From: Candidatus Competibacteraceae bacterium
GTDB lineage: Bacteria; Bacteroidota; Bacteroidia; CAIKAF01
Length of the DNA: 64,000 nucleotides
Assembly (NCBI GenBank): GCA_014879445.1
Contig: JACSSC010000036.1
Coordinates: 33,796-97,795 of the forward strand
Direction: 5' to 3'
Part shown: piece by piece, positions 1 to 9,900 of the stretch
Layout of the letters: each line of letters starts with the position of its first letter
Numbering within the stretch: the stretch's first letter is position 1
Made by a program: the position numbers and the translations under genes
The notes under the pieces: model-generated
Told to the model about the DNA's origin: nothing
What the model saw: only the letters and a program-made list of their open reading frames with translations
The model's database searches: none

Positions 1-61
1 GTTACGATGAACCCTTTTACATTCCATGTGTATTAGGATTCAAATCATAAAATTTTATTAC

Positions 62-967
62 ATGAAAACAAAATTCTTAAGTATGCTATGGGTGTTGATG
101 CTATCAATACAGATATTAAATGCCCAAAATTATTACAACAGATTAGCCGGGGTTAACGCTCCCACAATTGAAGCAACTGACCATACGGGAGAGTTTATTC
201 GTGATGAATCTGGTAATATTAAACGAGAAGCTGTAAAGAAAGACCATCATGGAAACGCTCAAGGCAATCAATACGACTTAGCAATAGATGGCGCATTTGA
301 AGGCCAAACTATTGTTGTACTACAATTATATCATGAAGATCGTTTTGATTTTGAACTGCCCAAAGCTGCGCTGAAAGAAAAGGGATTTTCGGTATATCGC
401 TACATTTCAAATCCCCCCTCAGCTCAGCAGCTAAAAAAAGACCTCGATAAGGCCTGTCAGCTTTGGATAATATCAGATTCGTACAGCAAACTGAATGATG
501 AGCATTTGGCAGTAATTAAAAAATTCTTTGACTCGGGTCGTGGCGTATATATCTGGGGCGATAACGAACCCTACTATGCTGACGCTAATCGCTTGGCCAA
601 ACATTTGATTGGGGCAGAAATGAATGGGAATTTACTAGGCGACCGGGAAGTTGGACTACAAGAGAATCTACTTTCACCTGGACTGCGACCTAATCACCTG
701 ATTACAACTGGCTTAGAGTTTGTCTATGAAGGGATTACGATTGCTACGCTGAACGAGCACCAACATCTCGACCCGCTAATTTATGGCTCAGCCGGAAACT
801 TGGTTACAGCTGCTTATGAGAAAAATGGCAAACGACTGATTTTGGATGGAGGATTCACCCGACTTTATATCAAATGGGATACAGCCGGCACCGGACGATA
901 TGTTAAGAATGCTGCAGCATGGCTAGTAAATGTTGAACGATTTGGCGAAGAATTAGGGAAAAAATAA
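62..967 (+). CDS. Secreted protein of unknown function
   Basis: I do not recognise this 301-residue protein by name. The start at 62 gives a clean signal peptide (MKTKFLSMLWVLMLSIQ, cleavage near NAQ|N). A longer reading from 26 would put a poor leader in front of it. After about residue 60 the chain alternates strands and helices, with WIISDSYSKL and GVYIWGDNEPYY segments. This looks like a Rossmann-like or glutamine-amidotransferase-like (ThuA-type) fold, but that is inference from pattern only; no catalytic Cys-His-Glu set is evident. It is probably exported to the periplasm or surface. It stands alone, and a clear terminator follows it before mreB. Confidence 0.7.
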   Translation: MKTKFLSMLWVLMLSIQILNAQNYYNRLAGVNAPTIEATDHTGEFIRDESGNIKREAVKKDHHGNAQGNQYDLAIDGAFEGQTIVVLQLYHEDRFDFELPKAALKEKGFSVYRYISNPPSAQQLKKDLDKACQLWIISDSYSKLNDEHLAVIKKFFDSGRGVYIWGDNEPYYADANRLAKHLIGAEMNGNLLGDREVGLQENLLSPGLRPNHLITTGLEFVYEGITIATLNEHQHLDPLIYGSAGNLVTAAYEKNGKRLILDGGFTRLYIKWDTAGTGRYVKNAAAWLVNVERFGEELGKK

Positions 968-1002
968 ATTCCTAATATTCTCAATTCCCTTTGGCAAATT
1001 CA

Positions 1003-1042
1003 AACAGGTTTCTCATCCTAAAGGGGAACCTGTTCTTTTTTT
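1003..1042 (+). terminator. Rho-independent terminator after the first gene
   Basis: AACAGGTT (1003-1010) pairs with AACCTGTT (1027-1034). The stem can extend inward through tctc/gggg with wobble pairs, and a run of seven T follows (1036-1042). It lies 36 bases after the stop and separates the first gene from the mre operon. Confidence 0.75.
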
Positions 1043-1063
1043 ACAAATTCATTTGTTATTAAA

Positions 1064-1091
1064 TTTGTTTGCAGATATTTTTTTAGCTTTG
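1064..1091 (+). promoter_or_regulatory. Candidate promoter of the mreBCD operon
   Basis: TAGCTTTG at 1084-1091 matches the Bacteroidota -7 consensus TAnnTTTG exactly. A TTTG at 1064-1067 could serve as the -33 element, although the 16-base gap is shorter than usual. The site lies 50 bases before the mreB start. Confidence 0.5.
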
Positions 1092-1141
1092 CATAAGCTT
1101 AACAAACGAAGATTATACGAATCCTTAAATAACATATTACA

Positions 1142-2164
1142 TTGGCATTATTTGATTTTTTAACCCAGGAGATAGCCATTGATTTGGGCACAGCAAATAC
1201 ATTGATTATTCATAACGACAAAGTAGTGGTAGATGAACCATCTATTGTTGCTGTTGACCGCAAATCAGGCAAAGTAATTGCCATAGGTAAGGCAGCACTT
1301 AAAATGCACGGCAAAACCCACTCTGATATAGAAACCATTCGTCCGCTTAGAGACGGAGTTATCGCCGACTTCTATGCCGCTGAAGAAATGATTCGCGGAA
1401 TGATTAAAATGATTCATCCTAAACGTACGCTATTGAAGCCCTCTCTGAAAATGGTAATTTGTATTCCCTCTGGTATTACCGAAGTAGAAAAACGTGCAGT
1501 AAAAGATTCTGCAGAGCATGCCGGAGGAAAAGAAGTGTATATGATTCATGAACCTATGGCTGCTGCAATAGGTATTGGAATTGATGTTGAAGAGCCACAA
1601 GGAAATATGATTATTGATATCGGTGGAGGGACATCAGAAATTGCCGTTATTGCTTTGGGTGGTATTGTTTGTGATAAATCAATTCGTGTAGCAGGTGATG
1701 ATCTGACACATGACATTGAAGATTACATGCGTCGACAGCATAATATCACTATCGGAGAGCGTACTGCCGAGCGTGTAAAGATTGAAGTAGGTGCTGCAAT
1801 TCAGGATTTGGAAAATCCTCCATCGGACTTTGCAGTACATGGGCGCGATCTTATGACCGGTATTCCAAAAGAAATTATGGTTTCATATCAGGAAATTGCT
1901 TACGCACTTGATAAAACATTAACCAAAATTGAAGCTGCTATTCTTAGCGCTTTAGAAATGACTCCTCCCGAATTGGCTGCAGATATTTATCGTACCGGTA
2001 TTTATCTGGCCGGTGGTGGCGCTTTATTGAGAGGGCTGGATAAACGTGTTAGCATGAAAACAAAATTACCTGTTCATGTAGCAGAAGACCCACTACGAGC
2101 TGTTGCCAGAGGCACAGGTATTGCTCTTAAAAATATTGACAAATTCGCTTTCTTAATTAAGTAA
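1142..2164 (+). CDS. mreB: Rod shape-determining protein MreB
   Basis: Bacterial actin homologue that polymerises under the inner membrane and directs the elongasome. The 340 residues match the family length. The first phosphate loop IDLGTANT is near residues 13-20 and the second, DIGGGTSEIAVI, near 159-170. The start is a TTG codon: the N-terminus MALFDFLTQEIAIDLGTA lines up with the usual MreB start, and no in-frame ATG lies upstream. It is the first gene of mreB-mreC-mreD-mrdA-rodA, with a 15-base gap to mreC. There is no Shine-Dalgarno sequence, as is usual in this phylum. Confidence 0.97.
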   Translation: MALFDFLTQEIAIDLGTANTLIIHNDKVVVDEPSIVAVDRKSGKVIAIGKAALKMHGKTHSDIETIRPLRDGVIADFYAAEEMIRGMIKMIHPKRTLLKPSLKMVICIPSGITEVEKRAVKDSAEHAGGKEVYMIHEPMAAAIGIGIDVEEPQGNMIIDIGGGTSEIAVIALGGIVCDKSIRVAGDDLTHDIEDYMRRQHNITIGERTAERVKIEVGAAIQDLENPPSDFAVHGRDLMTGIPKEIMVSYQEIAYALDKTLTKIEAAILSALEMTPPELAADIYRTGIYLAGGGALLRGLDKRVSMKTKLPVHVAEDPLRAVARGTGIALKNIDKFAFLIK

Positions 2165-2179
2165 CAGCAATTATATAGA

Positions 2180-2998
2180 ATGCAAAAACTGACAAAACTG
2201 CTGAAAAAGTTTGGCTTGGTCGGTTTTTTTCTGATTCTGGAAATTATTGCTTTCTTATTAGTATATCGTCGAAATGTTTATCATCAAGCTGTTTTTAATA
2301 GTGCTACTGCCGAGTTCACGGGTCGAATCTTTGAATTTTACGCTCAAACTGCCAACTATTTAATGTTGCGTAAAGAAAATGAACTACTTGCTGAAGAAAA
2401 TGCACGCCTTCGCGCTGAAGTTTCATCCAGCAAGTATCGGTTTTATGATAATAATTCCACAAGTAAAATCCCTAAACAGGCATATGAATTCATGCCATGT
2501 CGAGTTGTGAATAATTCAACAAGAGAATCAAAAAATTATTTCACTATTGATGCAGGATCTCAACAAGGCATCTCTCCCGACATGGGGATTATCTCTCCAA
2601 ATGGCATTGCTGGTGTTGTGGTAGATGTTTCTCCTCATTTTTCACTATGTCTTTCCGTTTTGCATATTGGGTTCCCAGTTTCTGTGCAATTAAGAAAATC
2701 CAAAGATTTTGGATCATTAGAATGGGATGCTATTTCGCCATTCTATTCCAATTTGATGTACATACCCACTCATGTTGAAGTTAATAAAGGTGATACGGTA
2801 GAAACATCCTCCCACTCTACTGTTTTTCCTGAGGGAGTACCTGTAGGTATTGTAGAAAGTTATACCATCAATCCCGATGATGGATATTATATCATTCGCA
2901 TCAAGCTTTTTACAAGGTTTACAGCACTTCGTCAGGTGTATGCAGTTGATTATTTGTTTCGCGAAGAACAAAAATTATTAGAAAATTCAAAACCATAA
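2180..2998 (+). CDS. mreC: Rod shape-determining protein MreC
   Basis: Bitopic elongasome scaffold that activates PBP2. A single membrane segment (about residues 13-30, GLVGFFLILEIIAFLLVY) is followed by a coiled-coil stretch rich in Glu, Leu and Arg (about 60-82) and the periplasmic beta domain. That domain shows family patterns such as DAGSQQGISPDMGI and NGIAGVV. At 272 residues it is typical in length. It lies between mreB and mreD in the canonical order, with only four bases before mreD. Confidence 0.94.
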   Translation: MQKLTKLLKKFGLVGFFLILEIIAFLLVYRRNVYHQAVFNSATAEFTGRIFEFYAQTANYLMLRKENELLAEENARLRAEVSSSKYRFYDNNSTSKIPKQAYEFMPCRVVNNSTRESKNYFTIDAGSQQGISPDMGIISPNGIAGVVVDVSPHFSLCLSVLHIGFPVSVQLRKSKDFGSLEWDAISPFYSNLMYIPTHVEVNKGDTVETSSHSTVFPEGVPVGIVESYTINPDDGYYIIRIKLFTRFTALRQVYAVDYLFREEQKLLENSKP

Positions 2999-3002
2999 CC
3001 TA

Positions 3003-3518
3003 ATGAATATCTCTGCATTTAAACAGTTTTTGATTTTTTTAGGCCTGCTTGTATTTGAAATATTTATTGTAAGTCGCATTCAAATTTCATACTTGATTTC
3101 TCCTTCTGTATATTTGTTTTTTATTCTTCAATTAAGGGTTCGCACTTCAGGATATTGGGTGTTACTTTTTGGATTCTTATCTGGATTATTATTCGATCTG
3201 ATATTTCATACTGGTGGCGTGCATGCTGCCAGCACTACGCTTGCGGCATTTTTACGTGTATTGATTCTTCCTGTTTTTTTGTCAACCGAAGATTATGATA
3301 ACAATATACATCCGGGCATTTATACTATGGGACCCGGACGATTTCTTCTCTTCTCTTTTATTTTGCTTTATGCTCACCATTTGTCTTGGTTTATGCTTGA
3401 AATTTTTAAATTCGATCGCATATGGATAACCTTGCTTAAAGCAGTAATCAGCTCTATGTTGTCGCTTGCGCTGATATATATTATAGGGTTGCTGTTTTAT
3501 AAGAAGAAGCGAATATAA
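3003..3518 (+). CDS. mreD: Rod shape-determining protein MreD
   Basis: Small polytopic inner-membrane protein of the elongasome. The 171 residues form about five hydrophobic helices and the family is poorly conserved, so the call rests on hydrophobicity, size and position between mreC and mrdA. The stop codon overlaps the mrdA start by one base (TAATG), which suggests translational coupling. Confidence 0.85.
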   Translation: MNISAFKQFLIFLGLLVFEIFIVSRIQISYLISPSVYLFFILQLRVRTSGYWVLLFGFLSGLLFDLIFHTGGVHAASTTLAAFLRVLILPVFLSTEDYDNNIHPGIYTMGPGRFLLFSFILLYAHHLSWFMLEIFKFDRIWITLLKAVISSMLSLALIYIIGLLFYKKKRI

Positions 3519-5353
3519 TGGAAAAAGGGGCAGGCATTAAGTATATTTATTTCTTTATTTTTGGCTCAGTTGCCATTAGTTTTGTTGCTAAATTATTTTT
3601 GCTTCAAGTACCCGAAAATGCCTATAAGCAATATGCAAGCATCTATGCCATCCGTCGTGTTGTTAAATATCCTGCACGAGGAAATATTCTTGATCGCAAT
3701 GGGGAACTCCTAGTCAGCAATGAATTTGCTTACGATCTGCTTATGGTTCCAGCCGAAGCACAGCCCATTGACACTTTAGGATTGTGTACTTTAATTGATA
3801 TTAGAAAAGAAGAGTTTGTTAAGATTACTTCTCAGGTATGGGAAAAAATTAAAGAAAAAAAACAAAGCAAAACACAACCGATTCCGATTGTTAAAGATTT
3901 AAATAAAGATTATTTTTCTTCTCTACAGGAAAAAATGTATAAGTTCCCGGGCTATTTTCTTGAGAAGAAAGCTTTGCGCAAATATCCACAACCTATCGCT
4001 GCTCATATACTCGGATATGTGGGTGAAGTAGACACTTCTATTACACGCTCTAATCCTTATTATCAATCTGGTGATAATATTGGTATTAGTGGGATTGAAA
4101 AATCATATGAAGAAGTACTAAGAGGAATTAAGGGCGTAAAAAAAGTATTTGTTGATGTATATAACAACGAAAAAGGCAGTTTTATGGATGGGCTCTATGA
4201 TACTGCATCGGTACAAGGCGATAATCTGACTACTACATTAGATATGAAGTTGCAGTTATATGGCGAACAACTTATGCAAAATAAAAAAGGGGCGATTGTT
4301 GCTATTGAGCCAAAGACCGGTGAAGTATTAGCTATGGTTTCATCTCCAAGTTATGACCCAAATCAAATGGTAGGCAGAAATAAAAAGAAATATTATCCTG
4401 ATTTGTTATTGGATAAAGACAAGCCGCTATATAATAGAGCAATCATGGACGGATATCCTCCTGGCTCAACATTCAAAGTAATGGAAGCGTTGGTAGGCCA
4501 ACAGGAAAGAGTTTTATTTCCAACAACCGTTCATCCATGTGGTGGAGGTTTTCGCATTAGTGCTGCTCACCGTGTTGGATGTCATGGCCATCCAAATGCA
4601 GATTTGCGATATTCTATCCAAACATCATGCAATGCATATTATTGTGCCGTTTTTAATAGCATTGTAAAAAAGTATAAAACAGCGAAAGAGGGCTACAATG
4701 TATGGCGAAATTATTGTATAAAGTTTGGGTTCGGTCAAAACTTTGAAGGTTCTGATATACCCAATATCAAAAAGGGCAATGTTCCTACTTCCGATTTCTA
4801 TGATAAGCGTTACGGTAAGGGGGGATGGCGTGGTTTAACCGTTATATCATTGGGTATTGGCCAAGGTGAACTTCAGGCCAATGCATTACAAATTGCCAAT
4901 TTAGCTTGTATTGTGGCCAACAGAGGTTATTATATTACCCCCCATATCGGAAAAAAAGTGAATCATCGTGACCTGCTATCTGAAGGTCGTTTTGTTAAAC
5001 ATGAAACTGGCATTGATGACACCTATTTTGATGTGGTAATTGAAGGCATGTATGGTGCAGTAAATGTTCCGGGTGGAACAGCCCTCATTGGGAAGCTAAA
5101 TCATATTGTTATTTGTGGCAAAACAGGAACTGCTCAAAACCCACACGGCGAAGATCACTCTGTATTCATGGCCTATGCCCCTCGTGAAAATCCCAAGATT
5201 GCAATTGGTTTATTAGTTGAAAATGCCGGATTCGGCTCAACATGGGCCGCTCCCATTGCCAGCTTAATGATTGAACTTTATCTTACTGACACCATTACTC
5301 GACCCTCTCTTGAACAACGAATTTTAGAGGGCAATCTAATGAATCCAAAATGA
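3518..5353 (+). CDS. mrdA: Penicillin-binding protein 2 (elongation transpeptidase)
   Basis: Class B PBP that cross-links peptidoglycan during cell elongation, working with RodA. One N-terminal membrane anchor is followed by the pedestal motif ARGNILDRNGELL (about residues 53-65). The transpeptidase domain has all three motifs: STFK with the nucleophile Ser near residue 317, SCN near 371, and KTGT near 535. The length of 611 residues is normal. Its stop overlaps rodA by four bases (ATGA). It is the fourth gene of the mre operon. Confidence 0.95.
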   Translation: MEKGAGIKYIYFFIFGSVAISFVAKLFLLQVPENAYKQYASIYAIRRVVKYPARGNILDRNGELLVSNEFAYDLLMVPAEAQPIDTLGLCTLIDIRKEEFVKITSQVWEKIKEKKQSKTQPIPIVKDLNKDYFSSLQEKMYKFPGYFLEKKALRKYPQPIAAHILGYVGEVDTSITRSNPYYQSGDNIGISGIEKSYEEVLRGIKGVKKVFVDVYNNEKGSFMDGLYDTASVQGDNLTTTLDMKLQLYGEQLMQNKKGAIVAIEPKTGEVLAMVSSPSYDPNQMVGRNKKKYYPDLLLDKDKPLYNRAIMDGYPPGSTFKVMEALVGQQERVLFPTTVHPCGGGFRISAAHRVGCHGHPNADLRYSIQTSCNAYYCAVFNSIVKKYKTAKEGYNVWRNYCIKFGFGQNFEGSDIPNIKKGNVPTSDFYDKRYGKGGWRGLTVISLGIGQGELQANALQIANLACIVANRGYYITPHIGKKVNHRDLLSEGRFVKHETGIDDTYFDVVIEGMYGAVNVPGGTALIGKLNHIVICGKTGTAQNPHGEDHSVFMAYAPRENPKIAIGLLVENAGFGSTWAAPIASLMIELYLTDTITRPSLEQRILEGNLMNPK

Positions 5354-6669
5354 CTAGCAGAAAACAACAAATCATAGGTAATGTGGACTGGTGGTTACTG
5401 CTGGGATACCTTCTGCTGGTTTTCTTTGGTTGGATTAATATTTATTCTGCATCCTATTCCGAAACTCATACATCCATTTTTGATATGTCGGCAGAACAAG
5501 GGAAACAATTTGTTTGGATATGTATCAGTTTGGGCATGGGCTTGTTTTTGTTATTGTTTGATGCTAGAATCTATCATGTGCTCAGCTTTATTATTTATGG
5601 TTTGGTGATGGTAGGTTTAGTGCTTGTTTTATTGTTTGGTCAAACAGTGGCCGGCAACAAATCATGGTTTGTAATTACATCCAGCATAAAAATTCAACCT
5701 TCCGAATTTGCAAAGTTCGCCACTGCTCTTGTTATGGGGAGAATTATGAGCGACCCTAAATTTTCATTCAGCCCTGGCACATCATTGGCTAATCGATTTC
5801 ACATCGGCCCGCTTTCTTTCAACATATCCAAGAATGGCATGTGGGCGATTATTTTTGTACTCATTCCTGCTATTCTTATTCTCCTCGAAAATGATACCGG
5901 AACGACTTTGGTTTTCTTATCTTTTTTTCTTGCGTTTTTTCGTTTTGGATTCAATTGGCTCTTTCTCATTACTGGTGTTTTGTCTGTTATCATATTTTTT
6001 TCTACTATTCTTTATCCAATTTACTATGTGCTCGCTTGTTTAGCTTTTATTGGCGGAATTGCTTTACTTTTTACACGACAGCTATTGGGTGGGTGGAAAG
6101 TATGGTTACTAATGATGGTATTCTTTACTGGATTTACATTAACTGTAAAACCAATTTACGATAAAGTACTGAAAGAACACCATCGAAAACGTATTATGGT
6201 ACTGCTTGGACAAGAAAAAGATATGAAAGGCAGTGGATGGAATGTCAATAACTCTAAAATGGCCATTGGATCGGGCGGTGTTGCCGGAAAAGGTTTCTTA
6301 AAAGGCACACTGACTAAACTTAAATTTGTACCTAAGCAACATACTGATTTTATTTTTTCGACTGTTGGCGAAGAGTGGGGCTTTATAGGAAGTACTGCCT
6401 TAGTGTTGCTTTATTTATTTTTTATTATGCGACTCATCTGGGTTTCTGAGCGACAACGATCCATGTTTAGTAAAGTATATGGTTATTGCTTGGCCTGTAT
6501 TTTCTTCTTTCATTTCTTCATGAATATAGGAACAGCTATCGGGATGGCTCCGGCAGTCGGAATTCCTCTTCCTCTGGTTAGTTATGGAGGATCTTCTTTG
6601 TTAGGATTTACACTTCTAATTTTTGTCTTCCTGAAATTTGATTCTCAAAATATGCATATCCTGAGATAG
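5350..6669 (+). CDS. rodA: Rod shape-determining protein RodA (SEDS glycosyltransferase)
   Basis: SEDS-family lipid II polymerase that partners with PBP2. The 439 residues give about ten membrane helices. Family landmarks include GNKSWFVI and IQPSEFAK near residues 100-120 and the C-terminal PAVGIPLPLVSYGGSSLL near 400-417. There is a large loop with KHHRKRI-like and EEWGF elements (VGEEWGFIGS) near 340. It is the last gene of the elongasome operon and is convergent with msbA. Confidence 0.95.
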   Translation: MTSRKQQIIGNVDWWLLLGYLLLVFFGWINIYSASYSETHTSIFDMSAEQGKQFVWICISLGMGLFLLLFDARIYHVLSFIIYGLVMVGLVLVLLFGQTVAGNKSWFVITSSIKIQPSEFAKFATALVMGRIMSDPKFSFSPGTSLANRFHIGPLSFNISKNGMWAIIFVLIPAILILLENDTGTTLVFLSFFLAFFRFGFNWLFLITGVLSVIIFFSTILYPIYYVLACLAFIGGIALLFTRQLLGGWKVWLLMMVFFTGFTLTVKPIYDKVLKEHHRKRIMVLLGQEKDMKGSGWNVNNSKMAIGSGGVAGKGFLKGTLTKLKFVPKQHTDFIFSTVGEEWGFIGSTALVLLYLFFIMRLIWVSERQRSMFSKVYGYCLACIFFFHFFMNIGTAIGMAPAVGIPLPLVSYGGSSLLGFTLLIFVFLKFDSQNMHILR

Positions 6670-6694
6670 AATTCAGAATCTATTTAATTCTATC
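6665..6694. terminator. Inverted repeat between convergent rodA and msbA
   Basis: GATAGAATT (6665-6673) and AATTCTATC (6686-6694) form a perfect 9-bp stem with a 12-base loop. It overlaps both stop codons. No strong T-run follows on either side, so a bidirectional terminator is plausible but not certain. Confidence 0.4.
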
Positions 6695-8484
6695 ATTCTT
6701 GAATATAAGCCATTTAATGTAAGTAACGCATCGTGTGCGCCTTTTTCAATAATATTACCCTGATCAAGTACAACAATAAGGTCGGCTCCCTGTATGGTGC
6801 TTAAGCGATGGGCTATGATTATCACTGTACGGTTTTTCATTAGATTTTGAATGGCTTTCTGTACAATTTTTTCACTCTCTGCATCAAGAGCTGAAGTAGC
6901 TTCATCTAAAATAAGTATGGGTGCATTTTTGTATAAAGCCCTTGCAATGGCAATACGTTGGCGTTGTCCGCCACTTAACTTCCCTCCCTGATCGCCAATG
7001 ATGCAGTTGTATCCATCAGGCAAATCTTTAATAAATTCATCCGCATATGCCATGCGAGCCGATTCTTTCATACGGTCTTCGTCGGGTTGTGTATCGCCAA
7101 AGGTAATATTGGCTGCAATTGTATCATTGAAAAGTACTGGCTGTTGAGGAACAATAGAAAGCAAAGATCGGATACTTTGAAGTGTACAATTTCGTACATC
7201 TTCATTATCTATAAGAACAGCACCTTGTTGTACGTCATAATATCTGGCAATCAAATCAGCAAGTGTTGATTTTCCTGCACCAGAAGCCCCAACGAGTGCA
7301 ATCGTTTTTCCTTTTGGAATAATAAGTGATACATTTTGTAAAACGGGCTGTTGTGCATAAGCAAAGCTAATATCGCTCAGTTCTATTTGCTCACTAAATC
7401 CTGATAGATTAATGGCATTGGGCTTTTCAGTCAAATGATTTTCAGCATCTAATATTTCTTCAATACGATTAATGGATGCAATCCCTTTCTGCATATTATA
7501 AAAAGTGGCTGATACAGCTTTTGCAGGAGAGATGATCTGACTGAACATTGCAATGTAAGTAATAAATACTTCAGGATCGAGCTTGAAGTCCAAAACTAAA
7601 TTACCACCAAACCATATAACAACTGCAATAACAACGCTTCCAAGAAATTCGCTGAGCGGTGATGATAATGAACGCTTGCGAAATATTGAATTCCCAAGTG
7701 TTTTGAACCTGTCATTTTTTTCATGAAACGATTCACGAAGTTGCGCTTCTGCGCTAAATGCTTTAACAACACGAATTCCACCTAGGGTTTCTTCAATAAG
7801 CACCATCAAATCGGAAAGGATCTTTTGACCAGAAAATGAAGCTCTCTTCAAGCTTCTGCCAATACGACTAATGATAAATGCGCTGATGGGAAGTAAAATA
7901 AATGAGAATATAGTGAGCGTCGGACTGAATACAAACATCATAGTAAGATATGCAATGATAAGCAAGGGGTCTCGCATGAATGATATAATTGAGTTCATAA
8001 TACTCCACTCTACCTCCACCACGTCTGCTGACATACGTGTAAGCACATCTCCTTTTTTTTGCTCAGAAAAATAGGATAAAGGCAATGAAAGAATTTTGTC
8101 ATACATTTTTTTTCTCAGATCGTAAATTACACCTGTACGCATCGGGGCCAACACATGTAACGAGAGATAAACTGTAAAATTTTTAAGAAAAAAAAGCAAA
8201 ATCATCCCGCCACATATAGCAGCAAGCATTTGATTTTTTTCATTTCCTCCCATCGCTTTACCCATGTAAAAATATAGTGTTTGCATGATGCTATCAACTG
8301 ATAAGCTGAATGTGGGTAACTCAGCAGGAGGAACGGCCCTATCAAAAAGTATCTGAAGAAATGGTATGGCTAAAGTGATAGAAATTACCCCAAGCAAAAT
8401 CGAAAAGATTGTAAGAATGGCAAATCCGGCAATGTGGCGCCGGTATGGTTTCATGTGTTTAAGCAGCCGGAATATGCTCTTCAT
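6673..8484 (-). CDS. msbA: MsbA-like ABC transporter (lipid exporter family)
   Basis: A half-transporter of 603 residues with six membrane helices fused to an ATPase domain, of the type that flips lipid A or related lipids across the inner membrane. The nucleotide-binding domain is complete: Walker A GASGAGKST near residue 396, signature LSGGQRQRIAIARAL, Walker B ILILDEATSALD and H-loop IIAHRLST. Substrate cannot be read from the sequence, so the symbol follows family resemblance. It is two bases downstream of purB on the same strand. Confidence 0.8.
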   Translation of the reverse strand: MKSIFRLLKHMKPYRRHIAGFAILTIFSILLGVISITLAIPFLQILFDRAVPPAELPTFSLSVDSIMQTLYFYMGKAMGGNEKNQMLAAICGGMILLFFLKNFTVYLSLHVLAPMRTGVIYDLRKKMYDKILSLPLSYFSEQKKGDVLTRMSADVVEVEWSIMNSIISFMRDPLLIIAYLTMMFVFSPTLTIFSFILLPISAFIISRIGRSLKRASFSGQKILSDLMVLIEETLGGIRVVKAFSAEAQLRESFHEKNDRFKTLGNSIFRKRSLSSPLSEFLGSVVIAVVIWFGGNLVLDFKLDPEVFITYIAMFSQIISPAKAVSATFYNMQKGIASINRIEEILDAENHLTEKPNAINLSGFSEQIELSDISFAYAQQPVLQNVSLIIPKGKTIALVGASGAGKSTLADLIARYYDVQQGAVLIDNEDVRNCTLQSIRSLLSIVPQQPVLFNDTIAANITFGDTQPDEDRMKESARMAYADEFIKDLPDGYNCIIGDQGGKLSGGQRQRIAIARALYKNAPILILDEATSALDAESEKIVQKAIQNLMKNRTVIIIAHRLSTIQGADLIVVLDQGNIIEKGAHDALLTLNGLYSRMIELNRF

Positions 8485-8486
8485 AT

Positions 8487-9842
8487 TTAAAAAGTATGAA
8501 TGCCGGTATAATTATCTGGTCGGAGTTGCAGCAATTCGTTTTTTATTTTGTCGCTAACATCAAGTTGGTGGATAAATGCATGAATGTCTTCGGTTGTCAG
8601 TAATTCATTTTTACGTGTCAATTCCTTAAGTTTTTCATAAGGATTAGGATATCCTTCACGTCTGAGTATAGTTTGAATGGCTTCTGCCAATACAGCTGCA
8701 TTTTTTTGCAAATCGTGCTGAATGGCATTTTCATTGAGCAGAAGTTTATCAAAACCTTTTTGCATGGAAGCAAAAGCAATCAGCGTATGTGATATGGGTA
8801 GCCCAATGTTGCGTAATACAGTGGAGTCGGTAAGGTCGCGTTGTAATCTTGAAATAGGAAGTTTAGCTGAAAAGAATTCAAAAAGAGCATTGGCAAATCC
8901 AAGATTTCCTTCTGCATTTTCAAAATCTATAGGATTAACTTTATGTGGCATAGCTGACGATCCCACCTCCCCTACTGCTATCTTTTGTTTGAAATAATCC
9001 ATAGAGATATACGTCCAGACATCTCTGCACAAATCAATTAGAATGGTATTGATGCGCTTCATGCCATCGCACCAAGCGGCTAAATTGTCGTAATGTTCTA
9101 TTTGTGTAGTCGTACGACTTCTATGCAAGCCCAAATTGTTATTCACAAAATTATCAGCAAATTGTATCCAGTTTTCCTGTGAGAAAGCAATATGATGTGC
9201 ATTGAAATTACCTGTGGCCCCTCCAAATTTAGCAGAGTATGGCACTTCAAGTAAAAGCTCAAATTGTTTCAAAATTCGCTCAAAGAATACGTAAAACTCC
9301 TTTCCCAAACGCGTTGGAGATGCGGGCTGACCATGTGTTCGAGCTAGCATTGGTACATGTTTCCATTCTTCCGACAATACCCTGATTTTATTCATCAGAT
9401 TTTGCAATGCTGGATACATGAGATTTTCATTGGCTTCACGAATAGAAAGCGGAAGTGCTGTATTATTGATATCTTGTGATGTTAGCCCGAAATGTATAAA
9501 TTCTTTGTAGGCATCCAAACCCAACTGATCAAATTTTTCTTTGATGAAATACTCAACGGCCTTTACATCATGATTGGTTATTTTCTCAATTTCCTTTATG
9601 CGCAATGTATCTTCTGTCGTATATTCGGTGTACAATTTTCGTAAATCGCCATAATGCATTTGAGGGAAATTCTTAAGCGGATCAATGGGTAATTCGCAAA
9701 GGGCAATAAAATATTCTACCTCTATCCGAACGCGATAATAGAAAAGAGCATGTTCGGAAAAATAAGTGGTGAGCGACCGCGCTTTTCCGAAGTATCGTCC
9801 ATCTACAGGAGAAATAGCTGTAAGCTCACAGAGTTGTACCAT
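8487..9842 (-). CDS. purB: Adenylosuccinate lyase
   Basis: Cleaves SAICAR to AICAR and adenylosuccinate to AMP in purine synthesis. The protein is of the longer, E. coli-like type (451 residues). It shows the fumarase-superfamily signature GSSAMPHKVNPIDFENAEGN near residue 294 and a TSQDINNTALPL segment. The start at 9842 gives MVQLCELTAISPVDGRY, the normal N-terminus for this type; an upstream in-frame start would add nine unlikely residues. Followed closely by msbA. Confidence 0.95.
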   Translation of the reverse strand: MVQLCELTAISPVDGRYFGKARSLTTYFSEHALFYYRVRIEVEYFIALCELPIDPLKNFPQMHYGDLRKLYTEYTTEDTLRIKEIEKITNHDVKAVEYFIKEKFDQLGLDAYKEFIHFGLTSQDINNTALPLSIREANENLMYPALQNLMNKIRVLSEEWKHVPMLARTHGQPASPTRLGKEFYVFFERILKQFELLLEVPYSAKFGGATGNFNAHHIAFSQENWIQFADNFVNNNLGLHRSRTTTQIEHYDNLAAWCDGMKRINTILIDLCRDVWTYISMDYFKQKIAVGEVGSSAMPHKVNPIDFENAEGNLGFANALFEFFSAKLPISRLQRDLTDSTVLRNIGLPISHTLIAFASMQKGFDKLLLNENAIQHDLQKNAAVLAEAIQTILRREGYPNPYEKLKELTRKNELLTTEDIHAFIHQLDVSDKIKNELLQLRPDNYTGIHTF

Positions 9843-9900
9843 ACTGTAAATTATAGACCGAAAATACAAATAATACCGGGATATCTATACTGATTAATTC

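Noticed and set aside
26..61. Upstream in-frame start for the first gene (MCIRIQ...)
   Set aside because: It puts a poor leader before a perfect signal peptide; the ATG at 62 is preferred. The resemblance to adapter-derived MCIRD starts is accidental, since the DNA is not the adapter.
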